Below are positions 63,323 to 64,000 of a DNA stretch of 64,000 nucleotides, piece by piece. Under the pieces are notes generated by a model. It ran no database searches. It saw nothing but the letters and a program-made list of their open reading frames with translations, and was not told the origin of the DNA. Position numbers and translations under genes: made by a program. Source of the stretch: Alphaproteobacteria bacterium (GTDB taxonomy: Bacteria > Pseudomonadota > Alphaproteobacteria > Micropepsales > Micropepsaceae). Each line of letters opens with the position of its first letter. Within the stretch, counting starts at the first letter, position 1. Location: assembly GCA_017983635.1 (NCBI GenBank), contig JAGOBA010000008.1:62001-126000 (forward strand), in the 5' to 3' direction.

Positions 63323-64000
63323 ATGACCCATAGCGTCATCGACTGGCTGCGCGGCGGTGGCCCATGGGGTCATGCGCCCAAATCGATCGAGACGCACGCG
63401 GCGTTCGTCTTCCTAGCGGGCGAGCGCGCCTACAAGCTGAAGAAGCCCGTCGACCTCGGCTATCTCGACTTCAGCACATTGGAGAAGCGCCATGCGGCGC
63501 TCGCTCGCGAGCTTGAGTTGAACGCACGCACCGCGCCCTCGGTCTATCTTCGCCTGCTGCCGGTCGTCGAGCGTGGCGGCGTGTTGGCGCTGGGCGGGGA
63601 GGGAACCGTCGTGGACTGGCTGTTAGAGATGCGGCGCTTCCCCGACGACGCCCTGCTCGCCCACATCGCGGAGCGCGGGAGCTTGACGGAATCAATGGTT
63701 GAACGCCTTGCCGTGCACGCTGCCGCCTTCCACAACTTGGCCGAGGTCATACATGGCTACGACTGGCCCGCGGCGGCGGCGCGCATCGCGCGGGAGAACA
63801 GCGGCGATCTCAGAGCGCAAGCCACAGCGTTCGGACACGGCGCCGTCAAAGCCGGTATCGCCGCCCGGGAAATCGCGCATACTGCCTGCGCCGCAGCGGT
63901 CGCGCATCAGTCCGCCGACGTGCGCCGCTGTCACGGCGATATGCATTTGGGCAATGCCTTCCTCGATCACGGCGAACCGACGCTCTTCGACTGCATCGAG
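63323..64000 (+). CDS. Aminoglycoside-phosphotransferase-like kinase, N-terminal part
   Basis: 226 codons up to the window end; the frame stays open. Begins MTHSVIDWLRGGGPWGHAPK, then the phosphate-binding strand FVFLAGERAYKLKKPVDLGY, a catalytic loop HGDMHLGN (204-211) and FDCIE at the end, where D223 is the metal-binding aspartate. This matches the 'bifunctional aminoglycoside phosphotransferase/ATP-binding protein' family, which adds a P-loop kinase domain after this part; that half lies outside. The family is common in alphaproteobacterial low-oxygen/stress loci and is not an established resistance gene. Confidence 0.85.
   Translation, partial: MTHSVIDWLRGGGPWGHAPKSIETHAAFVFLAGERAYKLKKPVDLGYLDFSTLEKRHAALARELELNARTAPSVYLRLLPVVERGGVLALGGEGTVVDWLLEMRRFPDDALLAHIAERGSLTESMVERLAVHAAAFHNLAEVIHGYDWPAAAARIARENSGDLRAQATAFGHGAVKAGIAAREIAHTACAAAVAHQSADVRRCHGDMHLGNAFLDHGEPTLFDCIE

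Noticed and set aside
63323-64000. Antibiotic resistance gene (aminoglycoside phosphotransferase)
   Set aside because: The sequence fits the bifunctional kinase family with an APH-like fold, which is a chromosomal housekeeping/stress gene family, not a known resistance determinant.

Overview
The window is high-GC, densely packed chromosomal DNA carrying about 56 protein genes. It looks like an alphaproteobacterium. The evidence is the long-type HisG encoded with HisZ and HisS, a fused double NarK, a Crp/Fnr regulator without the FNR cysteines, an Irr/ICE-type box at katG, and general codon and protein style. I cannot fix the genus. I see no rRNA, tRNA, CRISPR array, prophage or complete insertion sequence. 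The only mobile-type gene is a REP-associated tyrosine transposase framed by its own inverted repeats.

Layout. 0-4 kb: two near-identical release-factor-like (baeRF) genes flank a membrane-anchored DUF885 metallopeptidase, followed by a DMT transporter and a small unknown protein. 4.2-4.5 kb: a long inverted-repeat element. 4.5-8.5 kb: a coupled VOC protein/flavin monooxygenase pair, then an NAD(P)/FAD oxidoreductase divergent from a TetR regulator with two clear operators. 8.5-14.3 kb: a glutamine-synthetase-like ligase, class III aminotransferase and MFS transporter in one operon, divergent from an AGPS-like flavin oxidase; this may be an amine-utilisation cluster. 14.3-16.1 kb: a class C serine hydrolase and a secreted unknown. 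16.3-19.9 kb: hisS-hisZ-hisG with 4-bp overlaps. 20-20.75 kb: the RAYT/REP element. 20.7-23 kb: a PQQ alcohol dehydrogenase with a haem domain. 23.1-25.6 kb: a Spy/CpxP-like protein, response regulator and histidine kinase. 25.8-26.8 kb: a secF without secD. 26.9-27.4 kb: an NPPGPxGGPG repeat protein. 27.4-29.7 kb: katG with an ICE-like box over its -10. 29.9-31.4 kb: two exported unknowns. 31.4-39.4 kb: a type II secretion operon, gspF-H-I-J-K-L-M-C-D, lacking gspE and gspG. 39.6-43.1 kb: a double-DTG aspartyl protease, an M28 peptidase and a SnoaL-like protein.

43.2-64 kb looks like a low-oxygen/nitrate region. It contains an ABC ATPase/FtsX permease/HlyD adaptor operon, ChaB, a zinc alcohol dehydrogenase and narK-narG-narH-narJ-narI. 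The last continues without a break into a parvulin isomerase, a beta-CASP metallo-hydrolase and a small membrane protein. A divergent Crp/Fnr regulator, an AlgE-type porin and an aminoglycoside-phosphotransferase-like kinase (cut by the window end) follow.

The most interesting thread is a set of seven FNR/DNR-type palindromes (TTGAT/C-N4-A/GTCAN). They lie before both baeRF genes (294, 2915), the ABC-HlyD operon (43230, 43271), between narK and the regulator (61027, 61101) and before the kinase gene (63263). They suggest one anaerobic regulon that joins nitrate respiration to translation-rescue-like proteins, envelope export and redox genes. This is inference from motifs and needs testing.
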